Source: Zopfochytrium polystomum (Eukaryota > Chytridiomycota > Chytridiomycetes > Chytridiales > Chytridiaceae). Taken from it: a DNA stretch of 64,000 nucleotides. Below, piece by piece: positions 42,431 through 53,224 of this stretch; the first letter of the stretch is position 1; every line of letters starts with the position of its first letter. A program made the position numbers and the translations under genes. The DNA lies in assembly GCA_025765615.1 (NCBI GenBank), contig JAIVFJ010000264.1:1-64000 (forward strand), written 5' to 3'. Under the pieces are notes generated by a model. It was not told where the DNA came from and searched no databases. It saw only the letters and a list, made by a program, of their open reading frames with translations.

Positions 42431-42640
42431 ATGCGGTATCCCCCACCCCTCGTCCTCGATGCAATACTGTCGATCTGTACGTACCTCCCTGGCTCCGAGG
42501 GCTTCATCCTCGCCACCCTGTATCGCCACAGCGACACTCAAGCCCTTGCGCTCTTCTCGATCCCCTCAGCGTCTCTCGTCGCAACCAGCGGCCGCGGGCT
42601 GGTCGACCTCCTCGCTTTTTTTTGGGTACGGCAAAACGGA
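42431..42640 (+). pseudogene. Second 5' fragment copy of the GATA-repeat gene
   Basis: From ATG 42431 the sequence matches the first 70 codons of the gene at 40356 (V-L-D-A-I-L-S-I-C-T-Y-L; A-T-L-Y-R-H; S-G-R-G-L-V-D-L-L-A-F) and then breaks into a T8 run at 42618-42625 and unrelated sequence. The frame continues to 42760 by chance, producing a chimeric 109-codon ORF. Confidence 0.75.
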
Positions 42641-43077
42641 CCCTTTGCCCATATGAACACTTCCCCCCATCCTCGCCAAAGTCAAGCCAATTATACCCGA
42701 AAACGAAGACTTCGACACATTTATGAAGGAATGGGCACATCTTTGCCGCTGCAAAGATGAGGTCGAATTTAACCTTTCGTGGACTTTCGCCAATCACAGG
42801 GCGAAAAATGGCCCGCCGCAGTTCGTTATCTCGAAAGGTAGTTGGATCTAAAAGCGCTTCGTGGAAGTTTGGACAGATGCACACCTTCATTTTGCTTCAT
42901 TTTGGGCCTACCGTCACATCGCGAATCGAAGGAAACCACGCAGTACTTGAGAAATTCTTGGAGATTACGACAAACGACCTCCTCGGCGCTTTTGAGTGTA
43001 TCAAGTGGCCCTCCATTTCCAATAGAGACGCGAAGGAGCAATTGTGTCAAAATCCTTCTCGTCCGGAAGGACAATAA
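42640..43077 (+). mobile_element. Mutator-like (MULE) transposase remnant
   Basis: Two frames carry recognisable parts. From 42723, M-K-E-W-A-H-L-C-R-C-K-D-E-V-E-F corresponds to the F-x-x-x-W-x-x-L region. From about 42860, H-F-G-P-T-V-T-S-R-I-E-G-N-H-A-V-L-E-K-F-L and T-T-N-D-L-L-G-A-F correspond to the signature T-S-R-V-E-G-x-H-A-x-L-K and G-D-L of MULE/FAR1-type transposases. A frameshift near 42845 separates them, and no catalytic DDE region is present. It is fused directly to the truncated repeat-gene copy. No terminal inverted repeats were identified. Confidence 0.6.
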
Positions 43078-43700
43078 ACAAAAAAAACCAGGGGGGGTGC
43101 AAAGTTCATAGGTCCGTTTAGCCGTACCTTTTTTTTGGCTGGTGGAGTGGGTTTCTCCGTCGACGTCATTTGTCCAACACGCCATTTTTCTCAACAACTC
43201 TTTACCAATCTCTCATTATCTTGCCTTTGCCACCGTCACTCGCAGACTTAGTTGCAGCAGCTGGCGTTGCTGCACTCTGCACACTCATGTTCGAATGACC
43301 CCTTCGTCCGAAGATGAAGCCTGCCTTGGGGAAGGCCAGTGTCTTTCCTCCCCCGCCTCGATAGGTGCTGGGCGCTTCTGGGCAGTGCGCCCAGTTGCCT
43401 TGCTTCCACCAGCGTTACTGCTGGTGGTGTTTTTCACCGACTCAGATGGACTACTCGCCGTGCCGCCACCTCAACCAGCCCTGTTGCCAGCCCAGGAGCC
43501 GCTCACGGTAGCAAGGTCTCCTTGCTTCCGGCCGGAGAAAAATTTCCGCCAGGATTTCGCCCTCTTCCTGCCGCCTGCCGTCGAGGCTTTTCACCTCCTC
43601 CTGCTGCTTCGTTGTCGTGCCACCGTAGTTCTCCACAAGTTTGAAGCAAATTCACAAGCTCATATTGCCCTTTCCTTGCATGAACAACCGAGATTTTTTC
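43078..43700. other. No supported gene
   Basis: A 188-codon plus frame (43142-43708) is open but P/L-rich and without motifs; I do not support it. Confidence 0.3.
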
Positions 43701-45740
43701 CCATCTAAGGCACAGGCAGGTGTCTGGGATGCAATCAGCAGCGGAGTGCATGTGTCCTCGTTCTCAGCATTCACATTGGCACCTCACTGCAATAACCACT
43801 TGACCACTTCTAAATGGCCATTTTGAGAGCAGAGTGAAGTGGTGTCCACATTTTCCTTGTTTCAGCATTCATAGTGTCACCTTCCTGCAACAACAACTTG
43901 ACCGCCCCTAAATGACCATTCTGCGATGCAAAGTGGAGCGGTGGAGCGTAGTCCACTTGCCCTTCTCTTCAGCATTTACAGTGGACCCTTCCTGGACCAA
44001 CCACTTGGTCACTTTAAATGGCCATTCTGCAATGCAGTATGAAGTGCAGTGGACTTGTGATTGCTCTCAGCATTCACAAAGGCACCTTTCAGCAGCAACG
44101 TCTTTGCCACCTCCAAATGTTCATTCTGGGATGCAGACAGGAGAGGCAACCACTTTAGCGTTTCCTCAGCAATCACATTTGCACCTTCGTGTAACAACTG
44201 CTTCACTACTTCCAATCGCATTTGAAGTTGCAAAGTGGAGTGGAGTGGACTTGCTGTTGTCTTCAGCATTCACAGTGGCACCTTCCTGCAACAACCACTT
44301 CACCACTTTTAAATGTCCCTTTTTGCAAGCAACGTGGAGAGGTGTCCTTTCACATTCATCAGCCACATCAAGTGGCATCCTGTGAAGGAGAAACCACTCA
44401 AGCATTTTTCTCTTCATCATGGGAGTGCGTTAAAAAGTCCTATTTTGTACTGTCTCCTGTCTGAATATAACTATGATTAAATTGCTGATCTCGATCCTCA
44501 AGCATGATGGAGAAATTTCTTTTCTAACCTCTCCCAGACTGATGTAAAACTGCCAATCTGCACATCTCATGCTTGATACCAGGTGGTCTGAAAGAATCTT
44601 GTGCATACTTTCACTTTCCTTGATCACTGATGTCCAAAATGCGATAAATCTAAAAAAAAAACGTTAGATGATATGGTTCACAATTAGGAGTCAAGAAGGA
44701 AGAATACTTGCCTCCACAAGAACTTGCCCAACCACATGTGAGGGGACAGCAAGAATCTCTGCAATGACATCTTGTGTGATGGGCTCTTTGGTAGCCAGAA
44801 CAACTTTCATCACAAGCTGAAAGTTGTTGGTGTTGACTTGGCTGCTCCTGAAAAACTTCTCACTCCATCAATACCACCAAATGTTTTGATGGTGGGCACA
44901 AATCGTCAGCACAAGCCACATCACACAACTTCCTGAAAGAGGGAAGCACATGGCACAGATTCCAGATGGTAGTGGCAACAAGCTTTCTTTTGCACATCAT
45001 CGTGCCGCAGGAAATAAAAGAGCCCAAAGCATACTTGCTGGGAAGATTCTGGCTTGTAAGCAAGGCAACCAGAGACTTGCTGATGTTAGGCAGAACTGAT
45101 TGGTTAGCAGCAAGAGGCACAAGATGGACCTGAACCTGTTCTGACTGTCAGTTATCTTTCTCACAATGCCCATGGGAGAGTGAGCCACTGCCAATGCAGA
45201 CCTGGTTGCTGGCTTGCACTGTTGACAAACACTCCGAGTATTAAGTGGACTTCTCTGCTCAAGCAGATAATATAGGAGAGGTTTTTACCCTGTGCCAGTC
45301 ACACTTGCCTAGCAACTATTATAGAGTGTATATCATCATTATGTATCTATTATTCATAATAGAGTTTTCTCTTTCTCTCCAAGTTGGGGAGAAGGACCAC
45401 CCACAAACACACATCTCCACTTCATTCACTCCTTCCACTCACTCACTCAGAGTAGACTGTTTACAGCTGAGGCCAGCCCCGCCGTTCAACCACAGCACAT
45501 TGCCCACATTGGCAGAGAGGAGCCAGGTGTGCACATTCTTCAGATAAAAACTCCTGGTTCCGTCCACGTAGGCCTTCTTGTGCCTCGCAGAATCCATGGC
45601 AACATCCACAGGCTGGAGCCGATCCTTTAATTTGTCAACAGGTGTTAGAACAACGGTTGCTGCAAGGGCACAAGTCTGAACAATACGGGCTGAGCCCAAT
45701 GGAGTTGCGTCTATGGAGACGTGAAACGGAGTGAGCAAGG
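43700..45740 (-). pseudogene. NACHT-type STAND NTPase with ankyrin repeats, decayed
   Basis: Read on the minus strand. About 45640-45475: D-G-T-R-S-F-Y-L-K-N-V-H-T-W-L-L and V-L-W-L-N-G-G-A-G, the NACHT P-loop entry, but the expected G-T-G-K-S-T is disrupted to L-S-C-K-Q-S-T. An A/T-rich 250-bp stretch follows (45470-45225). About 45120-44700: N-F-Q-L-V-M-K-V-V-L-A-T-K-E-P-I-T and I-A-E-I-L-A-V-P, the winged-helix-like C-terminal block of fungal NACHT proteins. About 44625-44480: M-H-K-I-L-S-D-H-L and R-C-A-D-W-Q-F-Y-I-S. About 44420-43720: at least six canonical ankyrin units (T-P-L-H-V-A-C-K-K-G-H-L; V-V-K-W-L-L-Q-E-G-A), crossing several frameshifts and two stops. The order NACHT, HK-S-DFL block, ankyrins is that of fungal NLR-like proteins. 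Clearly non-functional as it stands. Confidence 0.75.
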
Positions 45741-46260
45741 TGAAAAGAAGCGAGTGGGTCTCTCCGGAGGTGAATCACAGAGGTTCAGAAAGATCTGGTT
45801 GTGGTATGAACGCGATTAGACAGAGTTTGCACTGAGCAACTGAAGAGTTTGATCCGTGGTGGTTGTGTTGTGTCAACTCATCTCGAAACCAAAAAATACA
45901 AAACCGGGCAAATCTGTGTGTGATATCAAGAGGCCTGAAGGGGAAGGAGTGGGGGAGAGCGGGCAAAGGGGCTGTTGATCCGCCGCCGTCAGTGTCGCTC
46001 CTGCGATTCAAGGCGGTTGTTAAGGTGTTCCGTTCTGGGTTCTGCCCGAAAGGCAGGATGCCGAATCCAAGGCCAGCACAACAGCGCTTTACACGGAGCC
46101 CGCCTGAGCGATCAATAAGTCGTGCGGAGAAGGCCTGCTTTATTGTGGTTTTTGTTGTTGTCATTGCGCCGTGCGACGCGGCGACTACCCACCTTCAACC
46201 AATTCCCAACAAAGCCCACACCCATCAACAACACGGAGAGCAGGTCACGCCGAAAAGCTC
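45741..46260. other. Intergenic
   Basis: 5' side of the NACHT remnant and 3' side of the large secreted protein gene. No gene supported. Confidence 0.35.
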
Positions 46261-49200
46261 TCACTTTTTCTTGCCGCCCCCACCGCCACTCGCTGGCTTG
46301 GCTGCACTCGCCGGCTTTGCTGCTGCTTGTTGTTGCTTCGGCGCGGCAGCCTGCTGCTGCTGCTTCGGTGCCGCAGTCGCCTGCTGCTTTTGCGGTGCTG
46401 CCTGCTTAGTCCCCGCCTGCTGCTTGCCCCCGCCGCCGCCAACTCCAGAAGCGGCGCCAGTCGACCTCGCAGCCGTCTGCTGCTGCTTCTGGGCAGGCGC
46501 CGGCTTTGCTCCGCTGTTGTTTCCACCACCACCACTCGTTCGGCCGCCGCCCGTGTTTTTCACAGCGGGGCTTGAGCTCTTAACGCCACCGCCACCGCCC
46601 CCGTTGGTTCGCGCAGGGGTCGCCTTAGTACCGCCTGCACCGCCACTTTGCGTGCTACCTCGAGCTGGAGTTGATTTCCCACCACCACTACCTCCGCCGA
46701 CAGCCACTGGTTTGCCGGTAGTGCCGCCTGCACCACCGCGAGCCCCCGTGCCTTTCGCTACACCGCCGCCGCCACCTGCCCCGCCAGCCTTGGACTGTCC
46801 TCCAGCACCGCCACTTCCACGTGCAGGTTCAGAGGCTCTGCTGACAGTCTGGGTCGCGCCGCCTCCGCGTCCACCACCTGATGCCTTGCCACCAGCGCCG
46901 CCTGCTTTACCTGCGCCGCCGCCATTCGTGCTTCCTCCACCACCGCCACGAGTCGCTGCAGTTGCCGCCTTACCCCCGGTTCCGGTCGTGCCGCCGCGTT
47001 GTCCACCAGCCGAAGCCTTGCCAGAGGCTCCGCTGGCTTTACTGACACCGCCACCCTTTCCACCTGCTCCACCCCCGCCGCCGCCACGCGTCCTCATTCC
47101 TCCGTTGCCTCCGACCGCGGAAGTCTGGCCGCCTCCGCCGGTACCGCCGGCGCTGCGTCCACCAGCAGCCTGCGTCTTGCCGTTGCCGGCGCCTCCACCT
47201 TTTGGTCGCGCACCAGCAGCCTTACTTGCAGCCCCGGCTGTTTTGCCGCCTCCTCCGTTCGCCCCGGCGCTACGGCCGGCCGCTGGAGCCCTCCCACCGG
47301 CACTGGCGGTTTTCCCGCCTGCACCAGTTGCTGTTGCTTTCCCGCTATCAGCAGCGCCGCCCGAACCGCGTCCTCCGGACTGTATCTTCCCGCCAGCGGA
47401 GTTGCCCCCTTTACCAATGCCACCGCCGCCACCACGGTTCGCAACCGCAGCCTTGCCACCAGCAGCGACCGCCTTGCCACCTCCAGCTGCCGCCTTCCCA
47501 GCGCCGGCTTCAGTTTTGCCACCGCCACCGCCGCTGCCCTTGACGCCGTTGCCGCTGCCGGTTCCAGCACTGCCGCGTGTCGTCACCGCCGCTTTTCCGC
47601 CAGCACGACCACCTTTGCCGCTGTCTTTGCCCCCGATACTGGCGACGCTAGCTTTGCTACCACGGCCGCCGGCGACCTTTGCAGTTTCAGCCGCACCACC
47701 GCCACCGCGGGTCGCCGCCGCCGCCTTGGTGCCGGCCGCCGCTCCTTTTCCACCGCCTGCCGGAGCCTTCCCATTGGCGCCGCGAGTTTTGCCGTCTCCA
47801 CCGCCGGCGCTTTTGGCGGCTGCGGTTCCTCCCGCGCCGCGGGCAGTCGCCATCGTCTTGCCGTCAGCCGCCGGAGTCTTGCCGTTGTTTGCGATAGCTT
47901 TACCGCGAGCCGTCGTACCCTTTCCACCTCCCGCGGCAGAGCTAGCGCCCGCAGTTCCAGCTTTTGCAGGGTCGTCGCCGCCACCGCTCTTGCCAGCGCC
48001 GGTGCCAGCACCGCCGCCGCCACCGCCGCGTGTCGTTCCCGCAGTCAAAGCCTTGCCGCCATTCAAGGCTCCTTTGCCACCTCCCGCTGCCCCCTTGACG
48101 CCAGCGGTACCGGTTTTGGCAGCGCCGCCTCCGCCACCTGCCGTCGTACCCTTTCCACCTCCCCCGGTAGCCTTCCCGCCGGCGGTTCCAGCGTTTGCAG
48201 GGCCGCCGCCGCTACCGCCCCTACTTGGGGCAGCTCCAGCACCCCTGCCTGCGCGAGTCGTCCCCGCCGTCGAAGCAGTTTTGCCCCCTGTCAACGTTCC
48301 TTTAGTTTCGCCAGCACCGCCACCTCGGGGATCAGCCGTCGCGCCCTTGCCTCGTCCTGTAGCAGCCTTGCCGCCAGCGGCTCCAGATTTGCCGCCGGCG
48401 GCGGTTCCAGCAGTCGCGCCGCCCCCTTTCCCACCGCCGGTTGCCGTCTTGCCGTTGCTGGTGCTGGCTTTGGTGCCAGCGGCGACGGCCGCACCGGCAC
48501 CAGCATTCGGAGCGCGTCCCACAGCAGCAGCAGCAGTCTTGCCGCCGCCGGCACCACCGGCTTTTCCGTTTCCGCCGGCTTTGCCGGTACCGCCGCCGCC
48601 AGCGCCGCGAGTTGTCGCCGCTGTCGTTTTGCCGCCTGTCGTCGTCGTCGTTCCTTTGCCACCTCCTGCAGCGGCACCAGTCGCCGCCGTCTTTCCGCCA
48701 GCCGCAGCCGCCTTGCCGTTTCCGTTCGCCTTGCCGTCCGCCCCGGTATTGGATTTGACACCAGCGGCGCCCGATTTTGCGGCCTTACCGCATCCGCCTC
48801 CAGCCCTGCGGTAGAGGGTCTTTTTAGGTTTTTGTTAGTTCTGTTTAGATGACCCTTTCTGTCACCCACTAACCTCTCACCCCTTCCCAACTCCCTCAAA
48901 GAAACCATTAAAGGCGCGACGCGACGTACCGATCCGTCTCTTCTAATCAGCTGGCACGCGTCAGCGGGGATGTGATTCTTGACGAGCACCTCCTTGTTGA
49001 TTCTCGCCCAACTCTCAGTCAGCCCGCCGGACCCCTCGGTGTGCTTGACCATGTCGACGTGGCCGCCGTCGTGGTAGCCGGGGATCTTGTTGGGGTCGAT
49101 TTTGAGCACGCCGGCGCCATCGCCGTTCTTGTCGATTTTCCGGGCGTGCTTGAGGTTCTTGGTTGTGGAGATGTACTGGGAGTCGGTCCAGCCGTAGGTG

Positions 49201-49442
49201 TGGTCGGACGGGGAGCGGTGGGTGGCGCCGGGGTTTTTCGCGTTGAGGCCGTTCTCGCGCCAGGTGGAGGCTTCTTTGGAGTTTATGGCGCGGTAGAGGG
49301 GCCCCGTGGCGGTGCTGGTGCTGGAACTGGCGGCGGGGCCTGGCTGAGCGGTGGCTGGATGGTTGTGGAGTAACAGGAGCTGGAGAACGAGGAGGGCGAC
49401 GAAGAGGCATGTTGTGGAGGGGAGGCGTGTGGGAAGGCTCAT
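46261..49442 (-). CDS. Secreted ART-like protein with giant Gly/Ala/Lys tail
   Basis: Two exons in phase, 49442-48930 and 48819-46261, give 1023 residues. A signal peptide (L-F-V-A-L-L-V-L-Q-L-L-L-L) is followed by a domain of about 125 residues with L-Y-R-A-I-N-S (R51), Q-Y-I-S-T-T (S92-T94), a K-I-D-P-N-K-I strand, H-V-D-M-V-K-H and K-E-V-L-V (E151). The order Arg, S-T-T, Glu is that of R-S-E-type ADP-ribosyltransferase folds; activity and target are inference. Exon 2 starts with T-L-Y-R-R-A-G-x-G-C-G-K and runs for about 850 residues of G, A, K, T and S with little else, ending K-K-K. Paralogues at 58-60 kb have the same head and intron but a tail of only 57 residues. The 983-codon Pro-rich frame on the plus strand is its shadow. 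Confidence 0.78.
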
Positions 49443-49624
49443 CGGGCGGGGCTGAGGCGGCATATGAAAGTCGTCTTTTGGGGCAGTGAGGATTTGCTTT
49501 TGATTGAAGAGCGAGAGGGAAAGTGATGAGTTCCGCTGAAGGCAAAGGCTGAGCCAAAAATTGATCGGTCCGAGGCGAGCCGGGCACTTATCAAGAAAAA
49601 GACACTCCCATTTTATTAGCACTT

Positions 49625-49830
49625 ATTTGGAGTTCACGGGGCGGTGAAGGGGACCCGTGGTGGTGGTGGTGCTGGTGCTGGAACTGACGGCGGGGCGTTG
49701 TTGTGCAGCTGGCTGGAGGATCAGGAGGGAAAGCGGATGCGTTTTTTCCAAAAGGCAAAGGCTGAGCCAAAAATAACTGAGGCACACCGGAACTCGGGAC
49801 ATCTCGGTCCGAGGCTAGCCGGGGTAGGCA
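49625..49830 (-). repeat. Partial duplicate of the 5' end of the large secreted gene
   Basis: Two blocks match the start of the adjacent gene: 49640-49710 resembles 49280-49350 (GGTGCTGGTGCTGGAACTG context) and about 49755-49820 resembles 49540-49590 (AAGGCAAAGGCTGAGCCAAAAAT and CGGTCCGAGGC). Order and strand are conserved but the signal peptide does not survive. It is a truncated tandem copy of leader plus promoter. Confidence 0.65.
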
Positions 49831-51432
49831 CACGGACTAAAAAGGAAGCGTTATCGGTTTCCGTAAAGCGAGCAAACGGGAACGGGGCCGTTGTCCAGTA
49901 AACATTATTAGCGTGTTTAATAATCAATGTTGTAAAATGAGGGCGAGGCCGTTCCGAGAGGGATCACCTTCAAAATCGCACGACCGCTACCGTCCTGTCG
50001 CCCGAAGGGCGTGATGGATCTTGACCTTGCAGGGCGGATATCGCAGCCCGTCGTGGACCGTTGCGCATCAGCTTCATGATCGTTTGAGTTAAGCATGCCC
50101 GGTCATCCCTGTCGCAGAATCGATTGCAAAGTAAACAGGTGAAGTTACGGCCCTTGCGCGACCAAGTCGGTGCCAAGTGGCTCTTGGGGGCCGGCCAGGA
50201 GCAGGAGAAGCCCGCCGTCGCGGGCGGCGAAGTTACTGAGGTTACCACGACCCAGTGGCGATTACGCACCACAAAGGCCCCGAACCTGGGGTGCTGCTGT
50301 TACTTTGCGTAGCCGTCGAGCCTGGACAAGCGGGCGGCGGGTCGTCGTCGCTACATGGTGGGATGGGTGGAAGTGAATGGCCCAGGCAAAATTTGAACCC
50401 GCCTCCCATGATGGGCTGAACTCACACGGATTTTTCAAAGTCCGCTGTCACACACACACAGCACACAGCGAAAAGGGGAGAGAGAGAGAGAGCAGGTCAT
50501 TATTGATTGATTGATTCGTGATGACCACTAACCGAAACAATATTCCCCATCACTACCACCACCACCACCACCGCAAGTGCGAAGTGAGCTCTCTTCACTC
50601 ACACACCGGCATCCCGCACTGTGGGCCATGGCTCTGGTTCCCGCAGCTTTTGATCCGTTTGTGCTGGGACTTAGCCTGTTTTTGGCACCCTTTTTTGTGG
50701 TCCAGAGATACCATTTTTCATTGATTCGGGTCAAGGAGATCCCAATTTTCTTGTGCAGCTGTATGCCATTTTCATGTAAACTGGTACTTGGAGGTGCCAA
50801 TATAATAGGCTCTGAGCATTTTCCAGTGATGTTCACATCATGGCTGAATCTGCCAGATTTACAGGAAGGTCGATGATGGTGTCGGCGCTCAGAACTGTCA
50901 GAAAAAGAATTGTCTAAATCGATTTATTGATGTATCTGCTGAAGATTAGTGCTGGACTTTGTTGTAAAGTGGAATCTTTACCTTACCAACCCTGCATAAA
51001 CCGCAACACACGTGCATCTAAACACGCGGGTGACGAGCGGTGGCCGTCCCCGACAAGCCGCCAAACTAAGGCCCCAGCTAGTGCTTGCGGCAAACGCACC
51101 TGCATCTGCAGCTGTATCTGGCGGAGGAAACGTCAGCGACAACGGCGGCGATCTGTGCAGCAGCGTAGAAGTGGAGGGGTTAGTATCGTCTCTGCTCTGC
51201 CTGATTTGGATGTCGACCATTGCTGAAGTTGAACATCAATACATGCGCGTGAATATCGTGATCTTCCTTTTCGGATTGATGGGTACTGTAACTCGTTTTG
51301 CGATTCGCGAGGACCTCCACGGACAGAAAAGAACTTTCGAAATCATGCTCATACATTGATACTCTACTGGGTGCTGAAACCCAACAAACAAAGAAGAAGA
51401 AAAAATGGAAGGTAAAAAAGAAGCAACTCCCC
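49831..51432. other. Intergenic, no supported gene
   Basis: Short frames on both strands. At 50380-50450 (minus) a sequence resembles part of a tRNA-Ser anticodon/T arm but its D arm is replaced by a CA repeat (50451-50464). A CCA-triplet run lies at about 50541-50572. Confidence 0.35.
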
Positions 51433-51957
51433 CTAACAGGCCAATCCCGGATAGTCCGACTTTGAGCACTTTGGGTTCAGTAGCCTGCCCTCGCTGCACT
51501 TGCAAAACTCGCCGGTGTTCAACACGGTGGCCTCGTTTGCGCAGCTGACTTTGTTCAGATCGCAGTAATTGACCGTGCGCCAGCCGCGCGAGGGCATGTA
51601 GCTGTCCATCAAGTATTTCCCCTGCGTCTCCACGTACTGGCACGACGGCACGTAACAAGTGTCCGGGTACGCCACGTGGCCCGCGCCTTTGTACAGGAAG
51701 CCGATGGATCGGGTGCCTTCGTTGATGGCCACGACCATGTTGCCGTTGAACTGGCCCCAGGTGCCCTTGAAGCAGTCGAGGTTGTCGTAGTGCCAGTTCC
51801 AGTAGTGGGACGCTTGCCAGACTTGCACGTTGTCGTCCCAGACGAGGATGTCCTTGTAAAAACCGTTGCCGCTGTTGGTCCAGATGCAGTTTTTGCCGAG
51901 GGCCTGGTCGGCGACGGCGAGGAGGAGGAAGATGGCGAGGAGCTGGGTAGTGTGCAT
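51433..51957 (-). CDS. Secreted Cys-rich protein, copy A of divergent pair
   Basis: 174 residues. Signal peptide M-H-T-T-Q-L-L-A-I-F-L-L-L-A-V-A-D-Q-A-L-G, then K-N-C-I-W-T-N-S-G. It is aligned along its whole length to the protein at 52685 on the opposite strand, with shared blocks V-L-V-W-D-D-N-V-Q-V-W, S-H-Y-W-N-W-H-Y-D-N-L-D-C-F, R-S-I-G-F-L-Y-K-G and V-L-N-T-G-E-F-C-K-C-S-E-G-R-L-L-N-P-K-C. Cys positions are conserved. I do not recognise the family; Trp-rich and disulfide-rich composition suggests an extracellular binding or lectin-like domain. Transcribed divergently from copy B across a 727-bp spacer. Confidence 0.85.
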   Translation of the reverse strand: MHTTQLLAIFLLLAVADQALGKNCIWTNSGNGFYKDILVWDDNVQVWQASHYWNWHYDNLDCFKGTWGQFNGNMVVAINEGTRSIGFLYKGAGHVAYPDTCYVPSCQYVETQGKYLMDSYMPSRGWRTVNYCDLNKVSCANEATVLNTGEFCKCSEGRLLNPKCSKSDYPGLAC

Positions 51958-52684
51958 CTTGGGTGGTGAGGGGTGGGGAAGTGATTCGGCGGGCGGTTGC
52001 AGTCAGATTTCGATAGGCCTTCTTTTTTTTCTCTTTCTCTCTTGACATTTCACGCTCACTCGCTCGCTGACGGCAACTAAGGGCGAAACAGGCGCGTGCG
52101 TGGACAGCCAGCCAGTCTCAACCCCATTCCACGGAGTCCCACTGGCAGCGTCTCGCCTTTGGAACTTACCGCTGGCTCCGCCGCAAAACTCGAAGCTGTT
52201 TGCGTTTGTTTGTGCTTCTTTTCTTGCCCAGGATTCTTGCTTCCTCCCCTTGTCATCGAGGCGAGACAGACATCTGCGCAACCAGCTTTCCACGTAGGTT
52301 CCGCCGCAGAAAACGGCCCCATGCAGCAACGTTACCTCTTTTGGAATTTTACGTTTACCGACGGAGAATTTTCGGGGGGGGCTGTCTTGCCCCTTTCCCG
52401 TCAATTGAACATGTTCCATCGTTCACAATGTCTCGCTTTATGCCGATTCCTTCAAGCTCGCCAAACATTATCCGGATACGTCATAGAATTCTTTAAAATT
52501 TTACTCCTATAGATCGCCGAATACGTCATGTCTTGTTGGCAAGTGGCTCACCCAGTCTTTTTTTTCGTTTTTCCCCGCAAATCTCATAAATTCGCGTTTA
52601 TCCTAATTGTGTTTCTTCCATCATCGAGTCCATCTATTAGAAAACAGCAACTCTCTCCCACCTCCATTCACAAAAGGCCACAAA
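51958..52684. promoter_or_regulatory. Shared divergent promoter region
   Basis: The 727-bp spacer between the two head-to-head paralogues. No clear TATA box on either side; nothing else recognised in it. Confidence 0.5.
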
Positions 52685-53224
52685 ATGCCCGCCATCCGCG
52701 CGCTCCCCACTATCTTGCTCCTCCTCCTCACCGGCACCGCCGACCTGGCCCTCGGCAAAAACTGCATCTGGACCAACAGCAAAGGCGGTCTGCCCAAGGA
52801 CGTGCTCGTGTGGGACGACAACGTGCAAGTGTGGTCCGCGTCGCACTACTGGAACTGGCACTACGACAACCTGGACTGCTTCCCGCGGACGTGGGACCAG
52901 TTTAACGGGTACATGAACCTGGCGATCAACGACGGCGCGCGGTCGATCGGGTTCCTGTACAAGGGCATCGGGCAGGGGACGTACCCGGACGGGTGCTACG
53001 TGTCGTCGTGCACGTACGTCGAGACCGGCGGGAAGAATTTGATGGAGGCGTACCTGCCGGCGCGCGGGTGGCGCGCGTTGACGTACTGCGAGCTGAACAA
53101 GATTAGCTGCGCGAGCGAGGCGGCGGTGCTGAACACGGGCGAGTTTTGCAAGTGCAGCGAGGGAAGGCTGCTGAACCCCAAGTGCACGAGGGCGAGCTTC
53201 CCTGGTCTGCAGGAGTACTGCTGA
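52685..53224 (+). CDS. Secreted Cys-rich protein, copy B of divergent pair
   Basis: 179 residues from ATG 52685. Signal peptide M-P-A-I-R-A-L-P-T-I-L-L-L-L-L-T-G-T-A-D-L-A-L-G is followed by K-N-C-I-W-T-N-S-K and the same blocks as copy A, ending L-Q-E-Y-C where copy A ends L-A-C. Single exon. The clean conservation of the C-terminal Cys-rich stretch T-G-E-F-C-K-C-S-E-G against drift in loops suggests purifying selection on both copies. Family unknown. Confidence 0.87.
   Translation: MPAIRALPTILLLLLTGTADLALGKNCIWTNSKGGLPKDVLVWDDNVQVWSASHYWNWHYDNLDCFPRTWDQFNGYMNLAINDGARSIGFLYKGIGQGTYPDGCYVSSCTYVETGGKNLMEAYLPARGWRALTYCELNKISCASEAAVLNTGEFCKCSEGRLLNPKCTRASFPGLQEYC

Noticed and set aside
43142..43708. 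188-codon plus ORF
   Set aside because: Leu/Pro-rich without motifs; adjacent to transposase debris and antisense to nothing recognisable.
45221..45475. Second LTR insertion inside the NACHT remnant
   Set aside because: TG...CA-like ends can be drawn, but the flanking 5-mers do not match, so there is no TSD support; an intron or decayed insert remains possible.
45863..48814. 983-codon Pro/Ala-rich plus-strand ORF
   Set aside because: It is the antisense shadow of the Gly/Ala/Lys-rich exon of the minus-strand secreted gene, which has a signal peptide, paralogues and conserved splice sites.
50380..50450. tRNA-Ser-like arm on the minus strand
   Set aside because: Only an anticodon-like hairpin and a weak T arm; the D arm is replaced by a CA repeat, so not a tRNA.
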